Under the pieces are notes generated by a model. That model was not told the origin of the DNA and ran no database searches. It worked only from the letters and a program-made list of their open reading frames with translations. A stretch of 64,000 nt of DNA. Origin: Ichthyophthirius multifiliis (Eukaryota > Ciliophora > Oligohymenophorea > Hymenostomatida). The translations under genes were made by a program, and so were the position numbers. The first letter of the stretch is position 1; each line of letters starts with the position of its first letter. This document shows, in pieces, positions 24,830 through 37,205 of this stretch. The stretch covers positions 20,001 to 84,000 of the forward strand of contig NW_004086429.1 of NCBI RefSeq assembly GCF_000220395.1, given 5' to 3'.

Positions 24830-24982
24830 TTATTATTATTTTTTTTTTAAGAAAAGTAAAATAATATAATTTTTTTGTTTTATATAAAATACAAAAAAAA
24901 AATTAAAATAAATATATTTAAATAAAACAACTCCTCCCAAATAAAAAAATTCTGCTTTTATTATCTAAAAAACTTTTTAAAA
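24830..24982. promoter_or_regulatory. Short divergent promoter
   Basis: Only 153 bp separate the ATG of the Kish gene (minus) and that of the EF-hand/WD40 gene (plus). The sequence is A/T-rich; no specific element is recognised. Confidence 0.5.
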
Positions 24983-27317
24983 ATGAACTAATCTTAACGT
25001 TAAAATTTTAAATTAAGAATCAAAAAAATCAAGCCAAAACTCCAAGACGTTATAAATTATTTAAAAGAACACCCACATTTATTACGTTATGAAAAAAATC
25101 CATACACAGCCGAAAGGTTATTTACAACAACAACAAAAAGCCTAAAAAATAATATATATATAAAAAAAGACTTATGATGCTTTTAGATAATGAAAAATTA
25201 GCCGCATTGGAAGATGAATTTAACGAACATCCAGACGGAATAGAATTAGCGAATTTTATATGGTTAATGAAATGTGCAATTATACACCCTGTAGATGAAA
25301 AGTATGAATTAGTATGTGGTTTAATAAAACTATTTTAAGATATAGATATAAATGGTGATAAACATATGGAATGGAGTGAATTTACTTAATATATAATAGA
25401 TGCTGTAATAGGGGAAAATGATATGAAGTTTTTCGATTAATAAAAACCGGAAAATAAAGAAGTTACAGAGACAGAAATAATTGATAAGGCATATTAAAGA
25501 TCAACTAAAAAATATATATTGAATAAATTTTTTGATAATTCTAATCATTAAAATTTAATAAAAAAAATTGTTTATATGAGTTCTATTGATAGTTTATTGT
25601 GTTTAGAATAAAGTGCAGATTTTATTTAATTGTATGATAGTTTTTGTAGAGTAAAAATTTCAAATTAAAATAAAGTTTAATTAAATATACCAGAAAAAAT
25701 TAAAAGAGCTTCATTTATAATAGATTTTACTATTGCAGAAGATATTAATACTGTTTAAATATATATATAAATATATATATATATATATGAATATATATTA
25801 TTTAATTAATATATATATTATTTTTAGATAGCTGCTATTACTAATAAAAAATAGATTATATTTTGGGATAGTAATGTAAATTAAAAGTTTGTAAAAACTT
25901 TCAAACTAACCGATTTATAAACAGGAATCTGGTACTTACCTTTACATAAATTATGGATAACTGCTGATGAAGAAAATAATTTAAAAACCTGGTATTTTAT
26001 TCCTTCTTATTTATATATAGATTCGAAGCATAATAAACTTAAATTTGATAAAATACTTAAATTTCATTCAAAAAAAATTACAGATGTTTGCGAGTTAAAC
26101 TAACCTAAAATTATTGTTTCTTCCAGTTTAGACGGTTTTATTTGTTTATGGGATATTTAAGATTAAGAACCTAGGCTTTTGGCTGACTTGAGAGATCCTA
26201 TAAGTAATTCTAGAGGTATTAGATAATTGGCTTATTAGCATTCATATGGTTCAATTTTAATATCTGTAGGATTCGAGTAGTATATAAATCTATGGTGTCC
26301 TAAAATGTCTATAACTAGAGCGTATATAGGAAAGTTAGAAGGCCATTCTAGTTTAGTTATATTGTGTAAATTTATAACCAATAGTCCTAATATAGTATCT
26401 ATAGATGATAAATGTAATATTAGAATATGGGATATTAGAACTCTGTAGACTATATAAGTAATTTCTGCTGATGGTTCATATATTTTAATTACTGATATAT
26501 CATTTGTATCCCATAAATAAAATGATAGGATAATTTTGGGGGGTAAAAGATTAACTTATTTAGAGAATTAAGAAAAGAAAAAAACTTTAAACATAATAAT
26601 GATGACCTTTTTGCTTTAAATGCTGATTTTAATACTTATTTTAACGAAATAGTTATATTAACAAAATTAGATATTAGACTATATGATGCAATAACGGGTA
26701 AATTGAAAAAGGTTTATAATGAAATGAACTAAAATAAATGTTCAGTTGATTTAAGCTTATTTTGCTTTGGGGCAAGGTAAAGAAAATTTTTTATGGCGGA
26801 TAGTGCAGGAATAATTAGGTAATATAATATGAAAAATGGAGAAATTATTAAATAAGTTAATGATTTTAAGGAAATTGATAATTCTGAATTTTCTAAAAAA
26901 CAGTAAAAATATAAATATATATATAAATAAATAATTATATATATATATGTATATATATATATAATTAAAAATTTATATAAATATATTTATATGTATATAT
27001 ATATATATATTTATTAAATAAAATTTTATTTAGGTATCATATTTAAAAAAAAGAAAATAATGATGTTTCATGCATAATTTTTATACACGAAGAAAATTTA
27101 CTTGTGGCAAGTTTTTTTGATTCTACTATTAGAATATATGATGAATCAGAAGCTGATTAATCTGAACTTGTTAAAGTATTAAGTGGAGGTCATTCTGATT
27201 CAGAAATCTTGGTTCTATCATATTCTTCTAAATAATATATATTAGCAAGTGGAGCTGCTAATGGTAATATTTTTTTTATCAATATTTATATATATATATA
27301 TATATATAGATATATTT

Positions 27318-27358
<41 letters not shown>

Positions 27359-28530
27359 ATATATAAGGTACTATTGCTTTATGGGATTTTGAAAATGGAA
27401 AATTAGAGAATATATTAAAAGGCGATTAATCAGAAATTTTGCTTATTGAATTTTTAGATTCGTACCCATGTATTATGAGTAGTTCTATTAGTGGATTTGT
27501 ATATATTTGGGGTTCAAAGAATTGTAATTAGAATTATAAATATAGATTAATAATATAGATTTAAAATTCACATTTTATAAATGGTATTGAGTAATTATAT
27601 GGTGTTTATTCAAGTATTTGTATTAATTATGAAAATATTTAAAAAAGGGAAATTCCATAAGATGAGTTTTTGCCTTTAGATATGGAGAATTTCAATCCTA
27701 TTATTAAAAGAAGTAAAGAGAAGAAAAATTCAAAAATCAAGATTTTTTATGACGAAAATAATAATAAAAAAGGTTCTTTTATTTTTTCTTCATAACTTAA
27801 AAATAAAAATATAAATAATAATAATATTGAAAGCCCAAAAAATGAGTAAACTGAAGATGATATTAAAGAAACAAAAGAATGTTTTGAAAAATATTGGGAA
27901 AATTTCAATTAGAAAAATAAATAATTTTAATGTCTGGTTTATGTTGGAGATTTCAAAGGAATTATTTAAATTTGGAATTTTACTGATATATTTTAAGCCA
28001 GAAAAATTTAACCTTTAATAGAAGAAAAAAAAAAACTTAATGTCCAAATTAGAAGAAAAGACCTCATTAATGTAACTAAAACAGCTCAAAATATGCTCAT
28101 AATGTCTGAAAAGAAATAATTATAAAATTAATTCATAATTCATCCTATAAATACTATTCTTTTAAAAAGATGGGTAGGACATTAGGCTTGTATTAATAAA
28201 TTAACGAAAATAAATGAACCTAAGTGTATTATTTCATGCTCTCATGATAAAAATGTCAAAATTTGGTCAATTTAAGGGGAATATTATTCAAAAATTAATA
28301 TAAATTAATTTGATAAATAATAAAAATGGTATTTTCCATATAATTGGATTAATTAGAAAATGAATGATTTGGAATTAGTTTTTGATTCTTTGGAAATTAT
28401 TGAAAATGATGTACTTAATTAAGGTTAAAAAGATAAAATAAGAATGAACTATTTAATGGGAAAGTATTTCGATTAAAATAATTATAATGATCTTGAAGTT
28501 AAACTTAATTAAGTTGATGTATATATTTAT

Positions 28531-28616
<86 letters not shown>

Positions 28617-29688
28617 ATATAGGAAATTAATTAATCTGAAGAAGAAATCACTTAATAACCAAATTATTACTATCAATAAAATTTAACTGTATAAGATAAA
28701 ATTTAATAAATATATCAATAATTAGAAAAAGAAAAAGAAGAAGAAGAAAATAGAAAAAAATTCTTTTAATTATAAGAAAAATAATGGCTATAAAATAAAG
28801 ATAAATTATAAAATATCAGATAATTTTATAATGTAGATAATTATAATAAACTTTTTCTTAAAAATGAAAATTTATAATAAAAAATGAATTAAATTTATTA
28901 ACCTTTTGATTCAAATTTTAATTTAGAAAAAAAAAATGATAATAAAAAATCCAGATAATCTTTTTAAATAAAAAATTGTAAAATAATAAATATAATAATA
29001 ATATTTAAATTTTTATATAATAATATATTTTTTTAAAAATAAAGTTAAAAATATATAGATAAATTCTACTTTAAATAAAAAAAAATAAAAATAGAAAAAA
29101 GATTATGAAAAATGTCTTGAAAAAAACCAAGAAAACAACTTAAACTTAAAATCATTAAATTGTAACTCTTTATTTTAAAATAAAAAAATAATCGATTTAT
29201 CAAATCATAATTATTTAAAAAATAACGCTTTTGCTTCTAATTTAGTTAAGCATAATTTTTCATAGTAAAAAATTATATTTTTTGTTAATATTTTATTATT
29301 TTAATTAATTAGAAATTATCAGTATCTTAAAGATATTAAATATTAATAAGGAGAATATTAAAGATGTTATAGATAAGCATCTTAAAAATATGCATTAGAG
29401 TTTTCTTCTAAATCTCCTGTTATATTATTTGCTGATAATGAACTGTTACAATAATAGATGAAAAGTTTAAAACATCTTAATAAAAAATCATAAGAAGACT
29501 ATGTTTTTTAATTAAATGATGATGATAATACTGAAAATTCCAAACACACAGAAGATTAATCATAAAAAATATAAAGTTTAAATACAGCTGAGTTAGTAAA
29601 CAATAGTAGTGTTAACAAAAATGCATTATAAACAGAATTTTCAAGTTTTATATCAAAAGTTTAATAAAATTAAAATATTTAATAATGA
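24983..29688 (+). CDS. EF-hand/WD40 repeat protein (WDR49/WDR64-like)
   Basis: Plus-strand gene from ATG 24983 to TGA 29686-29688, more than 1,400 residues. The start is basic, followed by ALEDEFNEHPDGIELANFIW and an EF-hand (DIDINGDKHMEWSEF). Many WD40 repeats come next, for example IICLWDIQ-, RIWDIRT-, IALWDFENG- and VKIWSIQG-type blades. The C-terminal third is a Q/K/E-rich coil and low-complexity tail. Introns interrupt it at about 25760-25828, 26912-27034, 27265-27367 and 28518-28621; most are (TA)n. One A seems missing in the A7 run 25162-25168, and another slip lies near 26575. The EF-hand-then-WD layout matches WDR49/WDR64-type proteins, often ciliary in other eukaryotes. The ciliary role here is inference. 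Confidence 0.82.
28541..28616. repeat. (TA)n dinucleotide run in an intron
   Basis: About 75 bp of uninterrupted TA inside an intron of the EF-hand/WD40 gene. A second run of similar kind is at 27288-27360. Confidence 0.9.
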
Positions 29689-29801
29689 ATAAAGAATATA
29701 AAAATATATATATTATTTATTAATTTTATTTTAATAAAAAAAATATAAGATTGTGTATATATAAATTAATAAATAACTTTTTTTAAAAATTAAAAAAAAA
29801 T

Positions 29802-30918
29802 TCATTTAAAATTATTAGTTTTATTATTATTACATTAATCTTTATATTATTATTTTTAATTAATATTTAATTCAATTCTACATTAAGGTGTGTTTAAAGT
29901 TGATTAATTATTATCTTCAAAACTTTTATCAATTTATTAAATATTATTTTAAACTTTATAACTATTAATACTGAAAGAATCTTTAGATTTTCTAAAAGGA
30001 TTATTATTATCTAAAGAAGAACATGTAAATTATCCTTTATGTCTTAAATCTTGACAGTAAAATTAATACTAGAGGACTGTATTTAGTTAAGAACTCATAT
30101 CTTCAAAACTCTATTTAATGTTTATTTTTTAAAAAATTAATTTTTACCGTTTTTATTTTGTTTTATTTTTTGTACCAAAAAACTAAAAGTGGAGCTAATA
30201 ATAATACATAATAAGACATAAATCTGTAAAAAATAACTATAACTCCATCTATATATTAATTTAATTTATTTCCTTTTTCAAAAGGAATAAATGCACATGA
30301 TTATATTTGATTATATAATAAATAAAAACTGCCTAATAAATAAAATATTTAGGCTATAACAGTCCATTTTATTAATCTCCTTTTATTTATTTTTTAAATT
30401 TATATGCTATTTTATAGAATACCATAAATTATTCATTTAATTTTAGTATATGGAGTTTTTCTCTATTCCTGATTGTGTTATATATTATATTCTTTTTTGA
30501 AGTATTTTTCCTTTTTTTTTTAAGGTTATAAATAATTATTAGTTTTTATTACCAAGATATATAAATATTATAGTAATTATTAAATTGCATATTCTTATAT
30601 AACTTAAAATAGATTCTTTTTTTTATAAATTTAATATTTATTTTTTATATATTAATATTTATATAATATATATAACATTTGCAAAGAATTCTATCTTATT
30701 TATTTAAATTATAAACAAAATTTAATACTAAAGTAGACGTATAAAAAATTATAAGAAAAGCTAAAAATATATTTATATGAATCTTTCTAATTAAGCTTTA
30801 TTTTTATTAGAATTTGAGAACTTTTAAACAAAAGTAATAAATTAAATATGAATAATAAATGTTTTAAAGCCAATATTATATAAAATAAAAATATTATTAA
30901 TCTTTGAACAAAATCCAT
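29802..30918 (-). CDS. Multipass membrane protein, possibly 7TM
   Basis: Minus-strand gene with several exons; a likely start is MDFVQRLIIFLFYII at 30918 and the end is TGA 29802-29804. Exons are separated by short A/T introns (seen near 30600-30690, 30480-30580, 30370-30440 and 30107-30147). Predicted helices include FLFYIILALKHLLFIFNLLLLF, LIIFYTSTLVLNFVY, RICNLIITIIFIYL, AQIFYLLGSFYLLY and YRFMSYYVLLLAPLLVFWY. The last exon is a soluble tail (98 codons) rich in N, S and Q, with SFEDMSSQLN near its start. Number and order of helices would suit a GPCR-like receptor, but no diagnostic motif is visible, and exon borders are uncertain. Confidence 0.55.
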
Positions 30919-31576
30919 AATTAAAAAACTTTAATTGTTTTTTATTTAATTATAAAATTATTATATTATATAAAATAATACATAAACTCTATATTAACAA
31001 TAAATAAAGCATTATTTATTTTTTAGAAAAAAATTTTTATTTATCAGAATATCTTAATATTATTTACTAAAGAAATAAAATCATGATAATAAAATTTGAA
31101 ATTATAAACAAAAACTATCTTTATAATAAAAAATATAATTATTGTCCTTTTCTATTATATTTATAAATATTACATCAAACAATGTGGAAATAAAAATTCT
31201 TAAAAACACTATAATGTTAAATTAATTTATTTTTACATTTTGTTATTACTTTATTTTTATAAATTTTAAAATAATAAAAAGTAAAATTAAAATCAATAGT
31301 TTTTTAAAAAAACTAATTTAAAAAAAAAAAATAGATAAATAAATAAATATAATAATAAAATTATTTAATATATTATTTGTTTTTAGATTTTTTTTTTTAA
31401 TTTATATATTTTTATACTTTATTATATATAAAAATTATAATTTTTATAAAAAATATTAGATTTTGACAAATGTTAATCTGTCTATATTAAAACTATAGTT
31501 TTTTTTATTATTAATCATACACAAATAATTAATTCATATCTATCTATTTATATAAAAATAAAAAAATACCAAAAAT
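30919..31576. other. AT-rich divergent intergenic stretch
   Basis: 658 bp between divergent genes. T/A runs only. Confidence 0.55.
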
Positions 31577-32258
31577 ATGAAAACACTTTCCATATTCATA
31601 TTATTAGCATTAATTACAATAAAAACATTATAAGATGATGAAAATTGTAAAATTTTATATTATATTATATTAAATTAAATTAATTTTTTTTAAAAAAATA
31701 GTGGAACGTAAAAAATTGTAAAACGAAATAGTATAAGAAGCAAGACTTAAATATTCAGTATGTATAGCAACTGCACGTTAGAAATTAGAGGCATATGGAA
31801 AATAATATACAAATATAATAGATTCAGCAAAAGAACCGAGAAAATCAAGATTGATAAATTATATACTAATTGATTATGTTGAGGAATGTTATGCTTATTT
31901 GGACTCAAATAATAATGTAAATTAAGTATTTTAATCTATTCAGGAAAAAAGATATAATCCATAAGATCATCCTGATATGTTTAAAACTTCTAATTTAAGC
32001 AATTACTAAGATCCTAAAAATCCTTATATTTTAGATGAACATATGGAAGATATTTTAAAATATGTAAAAATGCATGACGAATAAAAGAAAAAAATTAAGA
32101 AAGAGAATAATAAGAAAGAATAGAAAGATAAAAAAAAGCTGATGAAGAAAGATAAAAATAAATAGAAAGAGAAAAAAAATTAAGATAGGAAGATGAATTA
32201 AGAGCTAAGAAAAGAAAAGAAGCCAAAGCAGCTAAGAAAAAAAAAAAATTAAAGTTGA
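31577..32258 (+). CDS. Secreted or ER-lumenal charged coiled-coil protein
   Basis: Plus-strand gene starting at 31577 with a clear signal peptide (MKTLSIFILLALITIKTLQ), then an intron of about 60 nt (GT at 31648 to AG at about 31700). The mature part has two Cys (SVCIATARQKLEAYG and VEECYAYL) and a proline-containing middle (YNPQDHPDMF). The C-terminal ~70 residues are a highly charged coil that reads as EERQKQIEREKKLR and KRKEAKAAKKKKK in one frame. An A-run slip near 32085 moves between frames, so the exact end is uncertain: TGA 32256-32258 is one candidate. Family unknown. Confidence 0.65.
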
Positions 32259-33333
32259 TTTATGATTTTTTAATTTGTTTTTAGTTTATATGTAATATTA
32301 AATACTATTTTTTATATATTATAAATATGTTTTTTATTTTATTGATATATATAAATAAATTATTATATTATTAAAAATATAAAATTATAATTTAATTATT
32401 TTATATTTATTAAAAATAAAAAAGATTTTTTTTTATAATGCCAATTATACTTATATATATATTTTTATTTTTAAAATATAAATGACAAAAAAAAATTATT
32501 TTTATCTAAATAAAATAAAATTAAATAAAAAAATATTAGTATAAAATATTATATATAAAATTAAACATTACTTAAAAAAAAAAATTAAAAACATTTATGG
32601 GCTAAAAATAAAATTAAAGATCTTAAATTATATTTAATTAAAACAATAAAAAAAAATAATGTAAAATATTTAATATATCTATAATTTTATTAGAAGAAAA
32701 AATGATAATTTAAATATAATAAAAAAAGATATATAAAATTATTTTTATTCAGTATTAATTTTTAGAATATATAATTATACAAAAGAAAAAAGAATTTATA
32801 TATAATAAAAATAAAAAATTATATATAGAAAAACAAAGTACTAAATAAAAATATGTTATAATAAATTAAAAAATATAAAAATAAATAAAAAAATTGTATA
32901 TATAGTTTATTATAAATCTTTTTATAATTATATATTAAAATAAATTTATATATTAATATATTTATTTATTTAATATATATTTATATATTTTTTTAAATTA
33001 TAATAATTATAATAATATATAATATACATGTAATTTTTTTTATAACTTAAAATATATTAAATAAAATAAAAATATAACCATATTTTCTTTACATATATTT
33101 TCAAAATATAATATAATTATGAGTAATAATTGTATCTATGATATTTATTTTTAAATTTAAATTATTCAATAAAATATTAATTTAAAACTTAGGTAATATA
33201 TTATTCATAAATTATAAAATTCATATATAATTTTAAAATGATTTTAATACAAATTATTTATATATTTTATTAATTATTATCAATGTAGAAAATTCTCAAT
33301 TATTTACAAAAAAAAATATATTTTTAAATATAT

Positions 33334-33373
<40 letters not shown>

Positions 33374-34338
33374 TTTCTTTTTTTATATGCTAATATATCG
33401 AAAATATCATTTTATTTATTTTTAAAAATTTATTTATAATGATTACTAAATCAGCATAAAAAAAAATATATAAAATAATTACATTTATTTATAATATAAT
33501 TAATATATATTTTTTTTTTAAATATATTTACTCTAATTGATAGATATTAAATTTAAAAATATTAACAATTATGAATATAAATTATTAAAAATTTAAGGCC
33601 AAACCCTTTATCTATAAATACATATACTATTATCTAAATTTAAATAATTTATAGTTAAAAATAATATTTATCTTTAGTACTAAATAATTAAATAAAAATT
33701 TTATATTATTTGATTTTCAATTATTAATTTTTATTTTAGTAAAAATAAAATTTCAAGCAATAGGAAAAAAATTATTTTAAATTAATTAATTATTAAATAT
33801 AAAATAAGTTTATTATTATTTATTATGATTATTATATAAATCTTAATATTTAATATAAAGGATTTTCATATTATATTATAAATTTAAGTTAATAATTTTT
33901 TATTAGTAAATTAATTTATAAATCATTATTTATAATAATAAATCATTTTTTTCTAGAAAATATAAAATTTAAAAAAATACAAGAAAAATAGAGATTAATT
34001 AATTATCAATATATTTTTAATTTTAAAAATCTTACAAATATAATAATATTAAATTATTTGACATAAGATGTTTATATTATATTAAAAAGCTATATAAAAA
34101 TATTTTTATGAATAGAAACTTAAATACATTTTTTTTATATATAAAACTTTGATAAAACATTTATATATAATATAATTTTTTATTTATTTAAATTAAAATT
34201 AATAATATTTACATATAAAATATATACTAAAAAAATTATAAATAATAATTTATTTTAATATAATATATAAAAAAACTATAATTAATTATATATAATAAAT
34301 ATAATATAATATTTTACTAAATTAAAAAAAAATAAAAA
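32259..34338. other. Long AT-rich intergenic stretch
   Basis: 2.1 kb of nearly pure A/T with TA runs (for example 33328-33372). No coding block, tRNA or structured RNA seen on either strand. Confidence 0.6.
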
Positions 34339-35035
34339 ATGGCATTCAATTCCTAAACATTAAGATCATCCGGATATTCATCCCACAACGGCTTAACTGA
34401 TTTAGAAGGCGCTAAAGCTGTAGCCCGTAGACTATTTGACAATTACGACAAAGGTCGTAAAGGAAGACTTGACAATGTAGATTGTGTTCCAATGATAGTG
34501 GAAGCATACAAATCATTTAATTAATATTTTTCTCCTTCAAGTGATGATATTAAATCTTATCATAGAGTTTTAGATAGAAACGGAGACGGGATTGTTACTT
34601 ATTAAGATAATAGAAGATCTTTGTATTAGATATCTATGTGGTGCATAATAATAGACTTAATAAATTTAAGATGGGCAAGAATTTGAGAAGGTAAAGAAAA
34701 GATTTAGATAGGAGAATGTTAAAAGGTCAGCTAAACCTGTTTATACACCCGACGTAGAAAAAAAATTAGATGTAGCTAGAAGACTCTTTAAAAGATACGA
34801 TAGTGATGGAAGTGGGTATTTGAATGATAATGAAATTTCAGGATTGATAAAGGATACTTTTGCGGAAATGGGTATGAATAATTATACTCCTAATACTGAA
34901 GACGTTAGAATATGGCTTTAAATGGCAGATACTAATAATGATGGAACTGTTTCACTTGATGAATATGAAGAATTGGTAATTAGGGGACTTAAAAATGCAG
35001 GAATAAAAATTGAATAATAAAGAATAGTCTTTTGA
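34339..35035 (+). CDS. Four-EF-hand calcium-binding protein (TCBP-25-like)
   Basis: Plus-strand single exon, ATG 34339 to TGA 35033-35035, about 231 residues. EF1 (DNYDKGRKGRLDNVD) is degenerate. EF2 (LDRNGDGIVTYQD), EF3 (KRYDSDGSGYLNDNEI) and EF4 (ADTNNDGTVSLDEYEEL) have the DxDxDG-type loop. Two N-terminal and two C-terminal hands are split by a linker (RSAKPVYTPDVEKKL). Size and layout recall the 23-25 kDa Ca2+-binding proteins described in Tetrahymena. One extra base just after EF2 (about 34610) breaks the frame; beyond it the reading frame EDLCIRYLCG continues to the end. Base composition is less AT-rich at the start, typical of a well-expressed gene. Confidence 0.88.
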
Positions 35036-36230
35036 AATTTGATTATTTATGTTTTTTTAAAAAATACATATATATTATTTGAGATTAAAGAAATTATATA
35101 AATATAACAATTATTTTATTTTTTTTATTTATTTTTGAATATTTTTTTTTTATTTTATTTATATTTTTTTATTTTAATTTTATTTTTATTATTTATATTT
35201 TTAAATAATAAAAATACATTATAATTATTTTATATTTAATAAATCAATTTTTTAATCAATTTTTATTTTTTTTTAAATTTAAATTAATTTAATATTTTTT
35301 TTAAATAAGAAAAAAAGATGTTTGAAAAATAAAAAATTATTTTTAGAAATTTATAGATTTAAATTATTATCTTCAGAATAATTATTCTATAAAATTAATA
35401 TACTAAAATAATACATTGTTGTCGAATTTATTTATATTAATTTTAAATTTCATATTTAATATTTTATAAATACTATATTATAATGTTTTATATTGTTTTT
35501 TTTTATAAATAGTCGTTAAAATCACTATAATTAAGTATATATTAATTAGACAATTACACTTTTTTTGGTGTAAAATTTATCAATTAAATTTTAAAAAATA
35601 CTTTTTAAATAATTTAAAGTGAATTTATATTTAAAAATAAGTTATCATTATTAATAAGTATATTTAATAATTACTATTTTTTAAAAAAGAAAAATAAAAT
35701 TTATAGAAAATTATGAATAAATTTATATACACCTTTTTAAAAAAAAACTGTATAATAAACATTTACATTTATCTAATAGATTATTTAATTTTAATTAATA
35801 GTTAAGTGTGATAAATTACTAAAATAATAAGCTATATTGAAGAAAAAATAAATTTTAATTGATATTAACTAATTTTAAAATAAGATTTTTAATAATATTA
35901 TTTTTAAAAATGGATTTAATAACATTAAATTTGAATATTGACCTTGGCTTTTTCAAGATATAAATTCTAATTGATAATAATAATAGAATATTAAATTAAT
36001 AATTTTTTCTAATGAAATAATATATAATATAATGTCAAAATATATATAAAAATCATGTTAAAAATACAATAAAATATTTTATATAATATATAATTAATAT
36101 AATAATTTATTTTAAAATAGAAAAATATTAAATAAAAATAATAATATTTTTTAAAAAAATAAAAAATATTTATTTATATATTCATAATAATAAAGAAAAA
36201 TAAAAAAATCTATTAATATTATTTTAAGAA
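35036..36230. other. AT-rich intergenic stretch
   Basis: About 1.2 kb with only T/A-rich sequence before the snRNA gene. No element recognised. Confidence 0.6.
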
Positions 36231-36241
36231 ACCCATAATTT
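36231..36241 (+). promoter_or_regulatory. Possible snRNA upstream (PSE-like) element
   Basis: ACCCATAATTT lies about 70 bp upstream of the U4 5' end, where snRNA genes carry a proximal sequence element. It stands out slightly from the A/T background. Assignment rests on position alone. Confidence 0.25.
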
Positions 36242-36299
36242 TGGTTTTTATAATATCATATATAAATATTTATCAAATTTGCATTTTAGTATTTCTTTT

Positions 36300-36441
36300 A
36301 ACCTCGCGTCAGGGGCAATATAGCAGCAAGTGACGGTTAACTGATGCGCTATGATTGCTAATTGAAAACTACTTCAATATGTGGAAACGACTCAATGAGT
36401 CGGGTCCCAATTTCTGGAAGGCATTATTGCCTACTCACACC
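36300..36441 (+). ncRNA. U4: U4 spliceosomal snRNA
   Basis: A GC-richer island of about 140 bp in a desert of A/T. It contains GATTGCTAATTGAAAACT (36352-36370), which matches the U6-pairing stem I region of U4 almost exactly. The 5' part (GGGGCAATATAGCAGC) fits the stem II and 5' stem-loop region. Next is a central hairpin with arms CGACTC and GAGTCG, then an Sm site of the form AATTTCTGG (36409-36417) and a 3' hairpin with arms AGGCA and TGCCT. The order and length are those of U4. It would pair with U6 in the spliceosome, in keeping with the many introns in this window. Confidence 0.9.
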
Positions 36442-37205
36442 CTTAATTAATTAAACAAATTTTTTTTTTTTTTATATTTTTAAAATTAATATAATATAAA
36501 TATTAATTGAATTTTTATTTTATTAACTCAAATTATATATATTTTATTTGAAATATATTTGTATGTATAACAAATTGTTCATTTAATATTTTTTTCTATT
36601 AATAATAATTATTTTATTTTGTTTTCAAGGAAGAATATTTTTAATAAAATTATGATGTTTAATTTTATTTTAAAAAAAAATTAAATCAGAATTAAAAAAA
36701 GATAAATAAAATTTAAATAATATTAAGTATTAATGATACTATTTAAATTATAAAATATTTAAGCGAAAAAATTAAATAATAAAGATTGTAGAAAAAATAA
36801 ATATTTATATTTTCATACAATATAAAAATTATTAAATTTTTAAAGATGTATGTATTTTATAAATAGGTGATTATAATATATAATAAGATTAATAATATTT
36901 ACACAAAATTAATACTAAATATAACATAAAATAAAAAAATATAATTATTATATAAAAATATATATTAAATAAAAAAAATGGCAAAAATATAATATATATG
37001 TTATATATATATATTATATATATATATATATCTATATATAATTTTTTTTTTTTTTTTAATAAAATCAATAATTCTATAATTTATTTTTCTTTATTATTTT
37101 ATATTTTATTTATATCATATAACATAAAATACATACTATCTCATTTTTTTCCAAAAATAAATAAAATATTTACATAAGAAAATTATACTTCTTTTCAAAA
37201 TAATT
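36442..37205. other. AT-rich intergenic stretch
   Basis: About 760 bp between the U4 gene and the PrpF gene, starting with a T14 run that may end snRNA transcription. Otherwise A/T only, with a (TA)n run at 36995-37040. Confidence 0.55.
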
